From an uncultured Eubacteriales bacterium (GTDB lineage Bacteria; Bacillota; Clostridia; Lachnospirales; Lachnospiraceae), in the NCBI GenBank assembly GCA_900319355.1, contig ONOC01000004.1, forward strand, positions 1 through 64,000: a stretch of 64,000 nucleotides of DNA, written 5' to 3'. A program made the translations under genes and the position numbers. Shown here piece by piece: positions 25,315 to 33,580 of the stretch. How positions within the stretch are numbered: position 1 is the stretch's first letter; the number at the start of each line of letters is the position of its first letter. The notes below the pieces were generated by a model. That model did no database searches and was not told where the DNA came from. It was given only the letters and a program-made list of their open reading frames with translations.

Positions 25315-26253
25315 TTAAGTCCTGCCCGTTTCCCGGCTTTCCGGCTTTTTCCCTGTATATACTTCCGGCTTTTTCCCGGCCTTTTCTTCCGGCTTTTTCC
25401 CGGTATTTTCTTCCGGTTTTTTCCCGGCCTTTTCTTCAGCTTTTTCACGCTTTGTCCGGTAGCGGACCCAGATACCAGAATACAATATATTTCTGAGGAT
25501 GTCCACATCCCGCAGTATCGGAAGCTGCTCAAAGGCACGCGTGGCGGCCGATGCCTGCATCGTCAGAAGCTGTGCCGCACGGTTCTCGAAATCCGGTTCG
25601 CCGGCGATGCCGGAAAATGGATTGTAGTCATGATTTTTCCGGTCTTTTTCCAGATCGTCCCAGGCATCCATCAGATAGATAAACTTGCCGATGTAGAAGC
25701 CGGTTTCCTTCATCAGATCCGTCCAGCCGTCATCGCAGTAATGATAGATTTCGGCCATCATCACACCGGTTTCCTTCGCAGCGGCCTCCAAAGAAGCATC
25801 ATTTTTCTCTTCTGTTTCATGCAGCGCCTTCAGGTACCGCCGGATGGCCCTGGTCTGACGGGGATATGCAGCCGCAGTCTTCAGGTAAGCCCGCCTGATC
25901 GCCCGCGACGCGGCCAGCGAAGGCAGACTTCTGTCATCAATCCAGTCATCCTCAAGATTATGATAAACCAGAAGGATATTCATGTCCGCCGCATACCGCG
26001 TGTACTGATTTCGTATCACGCGGACCGGGTGCGCCGGCCGGAGGATGCATTTTGCCTCCGAGGTCCCATCCGGGCCTTCATACAGGGCATTCAGAAGGAG
26101 CGCCAGAAAGGTCATATCATAGGTGAGCGTCATCCTCGCCGCCTCGCCGCAGGAATCCTTCAGATCCCGGCAGATGCCGCAGTAATACGTCCGGTAGCGG
26201 TCCATCTCTCTGCCCTTCAGTTCACTTCTGTCAACAGTGACATAACCAAACAC
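25315..26253 (-). CDS. DUF5685 family protein
   Basis: This belongs to a clostridial family of unknown function. The 312-residue product carries the family hallmark [11 protein letters not shown] near residues 21-31, a Cys-x-x-Cys that with later Cys and His residues could bind metal. The block [20 protein letters not shown] near 190 and the [15 protein letters not shown] motif near 215 follow. These Asp-rich motifs recall prenyltransferase-like helical folds, but that is inference. The last 45 residues are tandem KKPE repeats encoded by repeats of about 21 bases. It is flanked by a J-domain gene and a zinc-ribbon membrane protein. Confidence 0.82.
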   Translation of the reverse strand: MFGYVTVDRSELKGREMDRYRTYYCGICRDLKDSCGEAARMTLTYDMTFLALLLNALYEGPDGTSEAKCILRPAHPVRVIRNQYTRYAADMNILLVYHNLEDDWIDDRSLPSLAASRAIRRAYLKTAAAYPRQTRAIRRYLKALHETEEKNDASLEAAAKETGVMMAEIYHYCDDGWTDLMKETGFYIGKFIYLMDAWDDLEKDRKNHDYNPFSGIAGEPDFENRAAQLLTMQASAATRAFEQLPILRDVDILRNILYSGIWVRYRTKREKAEEKAGKKPEENTGKKPEEKAGKKPEVYTGKKPESRETGRT

Positions 26254-26270
26254 AGCTCACTCCTCCGTCA

Positions 26271-26687
26271 TCAGGCGCGTTTCGCCCCGGTATCCTTCAC
26301 AAAGCGGGTCCTGCACTTCGGACAGGTAATCTCAATGTGGCCGTGATTTCTCGGCACCCTGACCTTCTGGCCGCAGTTCGGACATCTGAAATACAGGTGA
26401 TCCCTGTCCCTCGCCTGGCGCATGCCTCCTGTGAAAAATCCACGGATCCGCCCCATGATTTCCAGGTACTTCCTGTTTTCTTCGGCCCGCTGCACCGTAT
26501 TGCGCGACAGCGTTCTGTACATCCCGTAAATCAGCAGCGCCAGAATGATGCCCTCCAGTACCCAGCTTCTCACAAAAATTGCCACCACCATAAGAATCAG
26601 TGTGATCAGCATAAGAAAACGGTTGTACTGATCGGTTCCATACCGCCCGCTGCCAAAACGTCTCATCCAGTCCCTGAATTTATTCAT
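26271..26687 (-). CDS. Zinc-ribbon membrane protein
   Basis: The start is the ATG at 26687 behind GGAGAGAC; the longer frame to 26717 includes that site. The 138-residue product has two membrane segments (about residues 20-60, NRFLMLITLILMVVAIFVRSW and following). A C-terminal zinc ribbon CPNCGQKVRVPRN-CPKCRTRF (about residues 102-130) should lie in the cytoplasm. It heads the minus-strand group with the DUF5685 and J-domain genes and diverges from a small membrane protein gene. Its role is unknown. Confidence 0.8.
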   Translation of the reverse strand: MNKFRDWMRRFGSGRYGTDQYNRFLMLITLILMVVAIFVRSWVLEGIILALLIYGMYRTLSRNTVQRAEENRKYLEIMGRIRGFFTGGMRQARDRDHLYFRCPNCGQKVRVPRNHGHIEITCPKCRTRFVKDTGAKRA

Positions 26688-26766
26688 CACAGTCTCTCCT
26701 TCTCTCAGCTGAATCATACCGGCAGGGCTTCCGAAAACGCTTGACGCACGGAAGCTGCTTCTCTAT

Positions 26767-26818
26767 GATACATGTAGTTTTCATATTTCAGATACATGTA
26801 ATTTTCATATTTTATACT
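26767..26818. promoter_or_regulatory. Direct repeats in a divergent promoter region
   Basis: Two copies of a 22-base sequence (GATACATGTA followed by RTTTTCATATTT) lie at 26767-26788 and 26791-26812, spaced 24 bases start to start. A TATACT box follows at 26813-26818 and could serve the plus-strand gene at 26854. Each copy contains the palindrome TACATGTA. They may be tandem binding sites of an unidentified regulator. Confidence 0.5.
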
Positions 26819-26853
26819 GAAAATGTGATGAAGATGTGGACAGGAGTAATCAT

Positions 26854-27246
26854 ATGTCAGGAAAAAAACATTATCCATGGACTGCCCGGCGGATTGCCGC
26901 GCTGATCGGTATCATACTTCTTCTTGCCATGTACGGTATGACGATGGTATTTGCCCTGATGGGAAGCCCTGAGTCGAAGGGTCTGCTCATGGGCGCGGTT
27001 TTCTGCACGATTGCTGTTCCGGTTCTGCTGTATGCGATGGAAGTGGCCGCACGAAGCCTGAAGGGCCGCGGTCTTCCCGACGACAGAACGGATCAGAACG
27101 GTGAATCCTCCGGTGAAAACGGGCCGTCTGCAGACGAAGACGGGCCGTCCGCAAACGAAAACGGGCCGTCTGCAGACGAAAACGGACCGTCTGCAGACGG
27201 AGACCATGTACAGGATGAGAAAAGCGGAAGCAGGACGGAAGACTGA
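26854..27246 (+). CDS. Small membrane protein with acidic tandem-repeat tail
   Basis: The start is the ATG at 26854, behind CAGGAG. The 130-residue product has two hydrophobic segments (about residues 13-36 and 46-68). It continues into a hydrophilic tail with four or five copies of a degenerate ENGPSAD repeat. The repeat is also visible in DNA as units of 18 to 21 bases between 27117 and 27201. The membrane part resembles short unnamed proteins in clostridia. No function can be assigned. It diverges from the zinc-ribbon gene across the direct repeats. Confidence 0.7.
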   Translation: MSGKKHYPWTARRIAALIGIILLLAMYGMTMVFALMGSPESKGLLMGAVFCTIAVPVLLYAMEVAARSLKGRGLPDDRTDQNGESSGENGPSADEDGPSANENGPSADENGPSADGDHVQDEKSGSRTED

Positions 27247-27647
27247 AACGGAAGACTGAAAATAACGAATTTTCTGTACCTTCAGGATTCTTTTACGAAT
27301 TTTTCCTGAACCAGAGGGCAATGCGGATAAATAATAATGCAATTATATACTAAAATTTAATTTTAATTTTGGCCAACATTACCTGTTGAATTGTTTCATC
27401 TTCAATAATATACTGAATCTATCAACAGATTTGAATCGATTTTTCTCTATTGATGCACCGAACTGCATCCTCGTCCAAACCTCTTCTCAATTATCATTAT
27501 TGTCAGAGATTTTTTCAGGATCAGGCATCGACTTTTCTTTCCCGCTCCCCGTGGGTTGAATTGTCCACATCTGCCAAACCCGTTCAATCCCGTCATGGGA
27601 CTATCCTTTCACTTGGGCGGTTTTGCTCAAAACCAAATCAGAAGAAA
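27247..27647. other. AT-rich intergenic stretch without a supported gene
   Basis: About 400 bases hold no convincing coding sequence on either strand. Bases 27320-27460 are markedly AT-rich compared with the surroundings. Frames between 27450 and 27650 lack ribosome sites and do not resemble a family I know. The composition shift suggests old mobile DNA, but no ends or transposase motif can be shown. Confidence 0.4.
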
Positions 27648-27680
27648 CGGCGGGCAGTGTCTGATCATCACTGCCCGCCG
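27648..27680 (-). terminator. Terminator of the aldolase-kinase operon
   Basis: A perfect 12-base stem (CGGCGGGCAGTG / CACTGCCCGCCG) with a 9-base loop lies 20 bases past the stop of the last operon gene. On the minus strand TTTCTTCTG follows. Confidence 0.8.
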
Positions 27681-27699
27681 CTGTCATTTTATTTTAAGT

Positions 27700-28716
27700 T
27701 TATTTCTCCCAGAGGCTGTCGGTGCCGTCCAGATCCCACAGATCCTGCCAGTCGTCCGCACCGGGCCACAGGAATACCTGTCCCTTGACCAGACGGTTGT
27801 CGCACTCGAGCGTCTCAATCTTTTTCATTTCCTCATCAGTCAGAGGATCTTCTGTCACGCATTTCAGGTTCGTGTACAGATTTTTCTCTTTGATGGAGAA
27901 CGGAATCGGCGCATGTCCCTTCTGAACCGCCCACTTGATGGCGACAAGAACCGGATGAACACCGTGTGCCGCAGCAATCTCCTTCATGACCGGTGTCTGC
28001 AGATCCGCGACATCTTCCGGTGTGCGGTCGCGCTCCGGACGGTCAGGAGAACCGAGCGGGCAGAATCCCACGATCTCGATGCCCTGGGATTTCACATAGT
28101 CATAAAGCTCCTTCTGCTGGAAGCACGGATGCAGCTCCATCTCAATGCACGCAGGTTTGATGCGGCACAGCGGGAGACCCGCCTTCAGCTTCGGAATCGT
28201 CATATTGGACATTCCGATCTGCTTCACAAGGCCGTCATCAACAAGTGCTTCCATGGCTCTCCATGTGTTCATGAAGCGCTCCACGGAGAACGGTTTGGAA
28301 TCAGGATTGCGCTCCGTCACATCGCATTTCGGCGGATGATAGTTCGGGAAAGGCCAGTGTACGTAGTACATATCCAGATAATCCAGCTGCAGATCAGAGA
28401 GCGTCTTTTCACATGCCTCTCTGACATGGCTGTGCATATCATTCCATACCTTGGATACAATGAAGAGATCCTCACGCTTCACAACGCCCTCGTCAAATGC
28501 CTCTTTGTACACCTGACCGATCTCTTTTTCATTGCCGTAGCATGCCGCGCCGTCGAAGTGGCGGTATCCCATGCGGATGGCCATCCGCACCGCATTCTGA
28601 ACCTCTTCTGCTGTCGCGTGATCCGATCCGAAAGTACCGAGCCCGATAGCCGGCATCTTTGCGCCTGTGTAAAGCGTGCGCTGAGGAATCAGCGACGGAT
28701 CTACATAATACTCCAT
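27700..28716 (-). CDS. Aldo/keto reductase
   Basis: This NAD(P)H-dependent oxidoreductase reduces sugar aldehydes or ketones, or oxidises polyols. The 338-residue product shows the AKR (alpha/beta)8 motifs. GYRHFDGAACYGNEKEIG near residues 50-67 carries the catalytic Asp and Tyr; DYLDMYYVHWPF near 112-123 carries the active-site His. A C-terminal cofactor block near IPFSIKEKNL is also present. The ATG at 28716 follows GGAGGTAG. It is the last gene of the aldolase-kinase operon. Because the GatD-like dehydrogenase of the operon is broken, this enzyme may now provide the main redox step. Confidence 0.92.
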   Translation of the reverse strand: MEYYVDPSLIPQRTLYTGAKMPAIGLGTFGSDHATAEEVQNAVRMAIRMGYRHFDGAACYGNEKEIGQVYKEAFDEGVVKREDLFIVSKVWNDMHSHVREACEKTLSDLQLDYLDMYYVHWPFPNYHPPKCDVTERNPDSKPFSVERFMNTWRAMEALVDDGLVKQIGMSNMTIPKLKAGLPLCRIKPACIEMELHPCFQQKELYDYVKSQGIEIVGFCPLGSPDRPERDRTPEDVADLQTPVMKEIAAAHGVHPVLVAIKWAVQKGHAPIPFSIKEKNLYTNLKCVTEDPLTDEEMKKIETLECDNRLVKGQVFLWPGADDWQDLWDLDGTDSLWEK

Positions 28717-28831
28717 AAGCTACCTCCTTCATATACGGCGGAATCTCCGCCGGAATTTAACTTTAACCCCTGCTTTTAAGTATACTGCTTCTGCAGTATA
28801 AGTCCAGCCGCTGCTGCCCGGTCGGAATCTG

Positions 28832-29770
28832 TCAGCGGAGCTTTGTGATCTCGATTCTGCTCCTGATCTGCTCCATGTCCTCCATGCGGAAAAATCCGGT
28901 CCTGTCCGTCATGGCCGCAGCCGCTGAGATGGCGCTCGCGATTCTCAGGCATTCAGGACTCGAAAGTCCTCTCTCAAAGCCGACATCAAAGCCGCCGATC
29001 ATCGAATCACCGCAGCCGACCGTGTTCACAGCCTGAATCTTCGGCACACGCGCCTGAAAAACACCTTCCGGACACGACATCAGCGAACCCGATGCGCCGA
29101 GACTGATCACCACCACAGGAATGCCCATGCCGTGAAGCTTATCCGCCGCCGCAAAAATCTCCTCCTTCTGTTCCGGATCGAGATTTTTCTTCACCAGCTG
29201 ACGGATCTCATCGATATTCGGTTTAATCATGAACGGGCGGAAAGCCAGGCAGTCGGCGAGCGTCTGGCCGCTCGTATCAAGGATGACTCTCTTTCCCAGC
29301 TTCCGTGCCTCATCGATCAGGCGGCCGTAGAGTTCCGATCCGCATCCCTTCGGAAGACTTCCGGACACGGACGCAATGGATGCGTCCTTCACCAGATCCC
29401 GGAATTTTTCAACCAGATGATCCTGATCTTCCGCTGTAGCCGTAAAGCCGGGCTCCAGCAGCTCTGTCTGCGTCCGGTTCGTCTCGTCCCAGATGTTGAT
29501 GCAGGAACGCGTCTCGCCGCTGCACCACACGAAGTCGGAGGCAAAGCCGTCCTCTCCTATCTTATCCTGAACCAGTTCTCCGGTATGGCCCGCCAGAAAA
29601 CCGGTTGCTATCACCTTTTCTCCGGCAATGTACGCCGCTCTGGATACGTTCAGTCCCTTGCCGCCGGCGGAGATATCCGCTTCCTTCACGCGGTTGACCT
29701 CGCCGACCTGCATGTTGCCAACCACATACCGCTTGTCTGCCGCGGCATTGGCCGTCACTGTTACTATCAT
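28832..29770 (-). CDS. PfkB-type sugar-phosphate kinase (1-phosphofructokinase/tagatose-6-phosphate kinase family)
   Basis: This enzyme phosphorylates a hexose monophosphate to the bisphosphate cleaved by the aldolase. The start is the ATG at 29770, behind AAAGAGGAAC; the longer frame to 29848 has no such site. The 312-residue product has the PfkB N-terminal motif AGGKGLNVSRAAYIAG near residues 36-51 and the C-terminal signature NTVGCGDSMIGGF with the catalytic Asp. The usual GAGD reads GCGD. The family includes FruK and LacC; which sugar is used is not readable. It is placed between the broken dehydrogenase and the aldo/keto reductase. Confidence 0.9.
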   Translation of the reverse strand: MIVTVTANAAADKRYVVGNMQVGEVNRVKEADISAGGKGLNVSRAAYIAGEKVIATGFLAGHTGELVQDKIGEDGFASDFVWCSGETRSCINIWDETNRTQTELLEPGFTATAEDQDHLVEKFRDLVKDASIASVSGSLPKGCGSELYGRLIDEARKLGKRVILDTSGQTLADCLAFRPFMIKPNIDEIRQLVKKNLDPEQKEEIFAAADKLHGMGIPVVVISLGASGSLMSCPEGVFQARVPKIQAVNTVGCGDSMIGGFDVGFERGLSSPECLRIASAISAAAAMTDRTGFFRMEDMEQIRSRIEITKLR

Positions 29771-29877
29771 ACTGTTCCTCTTTTCCTCTGACATCTGACA
29801 CATATGACGGGAAAATGCAGAAAGTCTGCTTCCCGCATTCAGAAACACATGCTCAGAAGCTGCAGAAATTCTGCCTC

Positions 29878-30874
29878 TTACTTCTCAGAATCCACAAGGA
29901 TCTTGCCTTTGACTTTGCCGCGTTCCTTGTACCAGGAGAAGGCTTCGCCGAGCTGTGACAGCGGAACGATCTTCCAGATCATTCTCGGATCATATTTCAG
30001 CTGGCCGGTGGCAAAATAATGTGCCACATCCGTCCACTCATGTCCCGGGAACGGAGCGGAATAGCTCATCCAGGAACCGGTCAGATAGAATTCCTTGCGG
30101 TTCAGGTTCTCCCATTCCTTAACGCTGAAGGTGAGTTCCTTCTTCGGTGTGCCGATGAAGCATACATGAGCCTTGTTTGCCGCAAGCTCGAATGCCATGC
30201 GCATGGTGATGGTGTTGCCGGCGGTCTCATAGACATAGTCATAGCCGACGCCGTCTGTCAGCGCCATCGCCTTATCCATGAAGCCCTCTTCCAGTGTGTT
30301 CACTGCTGCATCAGCGCCGAGCTCCAGTGCCAGATCCAGCTTTTCAGGAACGATATCAAAAACAACAACCTTCGAAGCGCCGACCGCCCTTATATTCGCA
30401 TCTCTCCAGACCGTGCAGAGCAATCGTCGCCGGCTCAAACAGCGCTGCCTGCTCGAACGGGATGTTCTTGTCAAACTTTACCGCATTGATCTCGGGCACG
30501 CATACATACTCGGCGAAGGAACCGAACTGACGGGAACCTACAAAGCTGTAGCGCTTGCAGAGAGAATAGTCACCCTTTGCGCAGTCCGGGCACTTCATGC
30601 AGGGAACAAGCGGAACGCCGGCTACGTAATCGCCGGGCTGAAGACGGGTTACGCCTTCTCCGACTTCCGCCACAACACCGGAAAACTCATGTCCGAGCAC
30701 GTTCGGAAAATAATGGCACGCATCACCGTTGACACGCGGAACATCTGATCCGCAGATACCGGTGTACTTCACCCTGATCAGCACCTCGCCCGCCTTCGGT
30801 ACGGGTTTCTCAATGTCCTCATAACGCACATCCTCGCGTGCATGAACCACGCTTGCCTTCATCATCTCAGCCAT
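29878..30874 (-). pseudogene. GatD-like zinc alcohol dehydrogenase, disrupted by an internal deletion
   Basis: Intact relatives oxidise galactitol 1-phosphate or similar polyol derivatives. The first part (30874 to about 30400) encodes the GroES-like catalytic domain with GHEFSGVVAEVGEGV and the structural-zinc cysteines in CMKCPDCAKGDYSLC. The second part continues in another frame with VGASKVVVFDIVPEKLDLA and the rest of a GatD-type protein through GSWMSYSAPFPGHEW to the stop at 29878. Between EYKGG and VGASK, about 19 residues are missing, exactly the Rossmann strand and Gly-rich turn that bind NAD. The join at about 30382-30397 also shifts the frame. Neither a single-base error nor a programmed frameshift explains it. 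The start ATG overlaps the kinase stop and has AAAGGAGGAAAG upstream. Confidence 0.85.
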
Positions 30875-32394
30875 TATGACTTTCCTCCTTTATTCATCAA
30901 TCCCTCGAGGTCTCTGTAGAGCTCGAGATACATCTGATACGTTTTTTCATAAACCGCTGCATTCCCGGGACGCGGTGTGTGCTCGCGCGTATCGCGCACG
31001 GTCAGCGAAACTGCCTCGTCATAATCCCTGTACATACCTGTGCCGACACCTGCCAGCATCGCAGCGCCGAGCGTTGTCGCCGTATCGCTGGAAGGAACGA
31101 CAACAGGCTTTCCGGTCACATCGGATTTGATCTGGGTCCACAGAAGTGAATTCGCGGATCCTCCGACAGAGCGAAGTACATGAACCGGTGCGCCGGCTGC
31201 CTCCGCCACATCCAGGTTGTGTTTCAGTGCCAGCGCCACGCCCTCCATGCAGGCACGGACCATGTGACCCTTCGTCTTGGAAAAATCAAGTCCGTAGAAG
31301 ACGCCTTTGGCATCGGGATTCCAGATCGGTGACCGCTCGCCGCTCATGTACGGCAGAAATACCAGTCCCTCGCAGCCCGCAGGCACTTTCTCCGCCAGCT
31401 CATTCAGCTGATCCAGCGAGGATTTTCCTGTCTTCTCCGCGAGCATCCGTTCCTCACCCGCAAACTCCTTTTCAAACCAGCGCATCACTCCGCCGCCTCC
31501 GGTCGTACCGCCCTGAAGCAGCCATTTGCCGGGGATCACGTGGAACGACAGGATCAGTCTCGGATCCGCGCGGTATTCATCGAGGCATATGCTCATGCCT
31601 CCGGCCTGACCGCCCTGCTCCTGTGTATCGCCGTTGTGAATAACACCCGCGCCGAGCGTGCCGCACGCCGCATCCAGGCCGCCGGCCACAACCGGTGTCC
31701 CTTCCCGGAGACCTGTTTCCAGTGCGGCTTTTCCTGTCACTTTGCCGATCACCGTATCACAGCTGACAATATCCGGAAGAAAGCGCTCCGGAATGCCCAT
31801 CGCCTTCGCCATGTCACGGTCCCAGACACCCTTTCTCATATCAAAGCAGTGCCATCCGTATGCGTCGCAGATATCTTCGGTGACGGCCCCTGTCAGACGG
31901 TACCCGATATAGCCGTTCGCGTGCAGGATTTTTTCCGTTTTCTCATAAATCTCCGGCAGATTCTCCCGGTACCAGATTACCTTGGGCGTCGTGTAAGACG
32001 GCTGCAGCGGATTGCCCGCCACCTCAAAAATCGCCTCCGCGCCGATCTGCTGATTCAGGCGGTCGCAGATATCCTGTGCCCTTGTATCCATCCAGATCGG
32101 TGTGTTGGTCAGATTCCTGCCGTCCTTATCGATGGCAATCGCCGACCAGCCCTGTCCGTCAATACCGACAGCCGCAATATCGGAGGGCTTCACCTCTCCC
32201 TTTGCCCAGATTTTGTGAAGTGCCTCGCAGACACCGAGATACCAGTCGTCTGCGTTCTGCTCCGCCCATCCGGGATGCGGATAATAGACGGGATACTTCC
32301 CCGTCTCCGCGGCAAGCACCCTGCCGTCGCGGCTGAACACCGCTGTCTTGCAGGCGCTTGTGCCTATGTCAATCCCCAGTAAATATTCACCCAT
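30874..32394 (-). CDS. FGGY-family carbohydrate kinase (xylulokinase-like)
   Basis: This enzyme phosphorylates a ketose or polyol with ATP. The 506-residue product has the N-terminal phosphate-binding motif GIDIGTSACKTAVF (about residues 6-19), the QGWSAIAID substrate loop near 83, the FGGY signature region around GEGLVFLPYMSGERSPIWN-type sequence (GCEGLVFLPYMSGER) and the C-terminal VGGSANSLLWTQIKSDVTG. It is closest in appearance to xylulokinases, but its operon also holds a PfkB kinase and a class II aldolase, so a hexose or hexulose substrate is as likely as xylulose. Its stop overlaps the start of the dehydrogenase gene. Confidence 0.9.
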   Translation of the reverse strand: MGEYLLGIDIGTSACKTAVFSRDGRVLAAETGKYPVYYPHPGWAEQNADDWYLGVCEALHKIWAKGEVKPSDIAAVGIDGQGWSAIAIDKDGRNLTNTPIWMDTRAQDICDRLNQQIGAEAIFEVAGNPLQPSYTTPKVIWYRENLPEIYEKTEKILHANGYIGYRLTGAVTEDICDAYGWHCFDMRKGVWDRDMAKAMGIPERFLPDIVSCDTVIGKVTGKAALETGLREGTPVVAGGLDAACGTLGAGVIHNGDTQEQGGQAGGMSICLDEYRADPRLILSFHVIPGKWLLQGGTTGGGGVMRWFEKEFAGEERMLAEKTGKSSLDQLNELAEKVPAGCEGLVFLPYMSGERSPIWNPDAKGVFYGLDFSKTKGHMVRACMEGVALALKHNLDVAEAAGAPVHVLRSVGGSANSLLWTQIKSDVTGKPVVVPSSDTATTLGAAMLAGVGTGMYRDYDEAVSLTVRDTREHTPRPGNAAVYEKTYQMYLELYRDLEGLMNKGGKS

Positions 32395-32502
32395 ACCTGT
32401 ACTCCGTCCCCGGGCTCTGCCCGGATGTCTCTGTACTGATTTCTTTACCGCATGCCGGCCGTTCTGTCTCTGCAGCGCCCTCCCGCCGCGGAACCCTTCC
32501 TC

Positions 32503-33546
32503 TCATGGAAGCGTCTTCACGGAATGGCCCTCAATAATCTCCGTCTCCAGCCAGATGTGTTCTGCCACATCCCTTCCGCCGGATATACCGGGCGTACCCG
32601 GACCGGTTCCGTTCGCATCCCGGTCCAGCTTCCGGAGCATGATCTCCGCCGCGCGTTCTCCGATTGCCTGTACCGGCTGACTGACGATCGTCAGCTTCGG
32701 ATGGACGGCCCTCGCAAACTGCGGATTATCAAATCCGATCAGGGAGAGCCGTTCCGGAACGGAGATACCCATTTCATTCACGCCGATGACCACACCCATC
32801 GTCATCTGATAGTTCGAAGCGATGACTGCCGTCGTGTCCGGCGACTGTTCCAGCAGCGTACGAAGGCCCTCCGTTCCGCTCCGGATGGAATCATCACCGT
32901 AATACACGAACCGGTCTTCCGCCGGGATCCCGTGGTCCTCACAGGCCTGTTCAAAGCCGCGCAGCCGCTGCCTTGCCGCATTATTTGTCTGCGGACCCGC
33001 AATCATGCCGATCTTTCTGTGGCCTTTTGCCGTCAGGAGATCCACCGCCGAATGGATGGCGCGCCGGTTGTCCACACAGACTGAGCTGCATTCCACGGAA
33101 TCGATCTGCCGGTCGATCAGGACAAGCGGTTTTCCGCTTTTCTGAAAATCCACGAGGTCCTCGCCCGAGGAATCGGCCGGGATGACGAAAAGTCCGTCCA
33201 CCCGCCGGTTCATCAGAAAGTCAACGGCCTCCTTTTCCCGTCCGGCATCCGAACGGCAGTCGCAGACCAGCATCGCATATCCGTGCTTCCGCAGCACATC
33301 CTCTATCTCCGAGAGAACCTGCGCACAGAAAGTACTGTCCAGCTCAGGGATCACGGCGCCGATCATTCTGGTCCGGTCCGTCTTGAGCATCCTCGCGGTC
33401 TCATTGACCGTGTAATGCAGTTCTTCAATTGCCGATTCGATCCGCGTACGGTTCGCTGGGCGCACGTTTCCTCCGTTCAGATAGGAAGAAACCGTCGCGA
33501 CACCGCAGCCGGCCTTTTCCGCGATATCTCTGATCGTCGCCGCCAT
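32503..33546 (-). CDS. LacI-family transcriptional regulator (aldolase-kinase operon)
   Basis: This is the probable repressor of its own operon. The 347-residue protein begins with the helix-turn-helix MAATIRDIAEKAGCGVATVSSYLNGG-type sequence (motif GVATVSSYL) and a hinge near LHYTVNETARMLKT. The sensor domain follows. GAAGGA precedes the ATG at 33546. It is clearly paralogous to the regulator at 6906-7907 (both share the AATI-DI start and the NGGNV-P block) but differs in the recognition helix. This matches the different operator, CCGAAYCGRTTCGG, found on both sides of the operon promoter. Confidence 0.92.
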   Translation of the reverse strand: MAATIRDIAEKAGCGVATVSSYLNGGNVRPANRTRIESAIEELHYTVNETARMLKTDRTRMIGAVIPELDSTFCAQVLSEIEDVLRKHGYAMLVCDCRSDAGREKEAVDFLMNRRVDGLFVIPADSSGEDLVDFQKSGKPLVLIDRQIDSVECSSVCVDNRRAIHSAVDLLTAKGHRKIGMIAGPQTNNAARQRLRGFEQACEDHGIPAEDRFVYYGDDSIRSGTEGLRTLLEQSPDTTAVIASNYQMTMGVVIGVNEMGISVPERLSLIGFDNPQFARAVHPKLTIVSQPVQAIGERAAEIMLRKLDRDANGTGPGTPGISGGRDVAEHIWLETEIIEGHSVKTLP

Positions 33547-33580
33547 ATTCCTTCACCCGGCCCATGCCTGCGTCTTCTGC

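Noticed and set aside
27556..28779. Plus-strand open frame of 407 codons
   Set aside because: It runs antisense to the aldo/keto reductase gene and through its terminator.
30382..30480. Programmed ribosomal frameshift in the GatD-like gene
   Set aside because: No slippery site or pseudoknot is apparent, and about 19 conserved residues are absent, so a shift alone would not restore the protein.
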